From assembly GCF_000428725.1 (NCBI RefSeq), contig NZ_AUAM01000022.1, positions 22,944-86,943 of the forward strand: a stretch of DNA of 64,000 nucleotides. The letters are read 5' to 3'. The position numbers and the translations under genes were made by a program. Positions 63,987 to 64,000 of this stretch are shown piece after piece. The DNA is from Psychromonas aquimarina ATCC BAA-1526 (GTDB lineage Bacteria; Pseudomonadota; Gammaproteobacteria; Enterobacterales; Psychromonadaceae). Positions within the stretch are counted from its first letter, which is position 1. Every line of letters begins with the position of its first letter. Under the pieces are notes generated by a model that had not been told where the DNA came from, ran no database searches, and saw nothing but the letters and a program-made list of their open reading frames with translations.

Positions 63987-64000
63987 TTCTTTACTTAGGT

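Overview
The window is a stretch of chromosome from a moderately AT-rich marine gammaproteobacterium. Gene order (dnaJ-dnaK-grpE with divergent nadK-recN; lolB...ispE-prs-rplY-pth-ychF; mtnN-cbiB), the many c-di-GMP proteins and the short intergenic elements suggest a Psychromonas-like or related Alteromonadales/Vibrionales genome. This placement is inference from layout and protein style; no database was consulted.

Layout. 1-3.8 kb: the tail of an unidentified gene, a small membrane protein and a 945-residue NosR-like/flavodoxin/CysJ-like fusion. 4-8.4 kb: a periplasmic-sensing diguanylate cyclase, a YhcC-type radical SAM protein and a predicted outer-membrane protein. 8.4-13.5 kb: tyrS, mtnN, cbiB, dodecin, a 268-bp TA-flanked MITE, fklB and cobU. 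13.5-20.8 kb: dnaJ, dnaK and grpE with two recognisable sigma-32 promoters, then nadK and recN with two LexA boxes; the 3' end of recN is repeated twice more beyond its stop. 20.9-23.9 kb: an HD-GYP/GGDEF gene pair and lolB. 24.3-32.1 kb: a pyruvate:ferredoxin-oxidoreductase-like gene and a fused NfnB-NfnA-like gene, lying between lolB and ispE, which are neighbours in E. coli. 32.2-36.7 kb: ispE, prs, rplY (long form), pth, ychF. 36.8-42.1 kb: a hybrid histidine kinase overlapping a REC-GGDEF response regulator. 42.4-45.1 kb: a TetR-like and a DeoR-like regulator, a HAD phosphatase and a sugar O-acetyltransferase; the TetR-like gene also carries two extra copies of its own 3' end after the stop. 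45.1-52 kb: an accessory-looking segment with a porin, a periplasmic glycerophosphodiesterase and a GH3 lipoprotein, bordered by copies of a dispersed intergenic repeat. 52-55.6 kb: creD, creC, creB. 55.6-58.4 kb: a RAYT transposase with REP-like inverted repeats, two unknown ORFs and another dispersed repeat. 58.4-63.4 kb: sbcC-sbcD. 63.4-64 kb: a duplicated promoter region and tRNA-Met and tRNA-Leu genes.

The leading candidates for something little described are: (1) tandem copies of the last codons plus stop lying downstream of two unrelated genes (recN and the TetR-like gene); (2) the single-chain NADPH-to-periplasm electron conduit at 675-3512; (3) the PFOR plus fused Nfn-like pair, which could couple 2-oxoacid oxidation to NAD(P)H. 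Four GGDEF/HD-GYP proteins and a large hybrid kinase show a strong investment in c-di-GMP signalling. All coordinates and motifs were read by eye, and no alignments or structure predictions were run.
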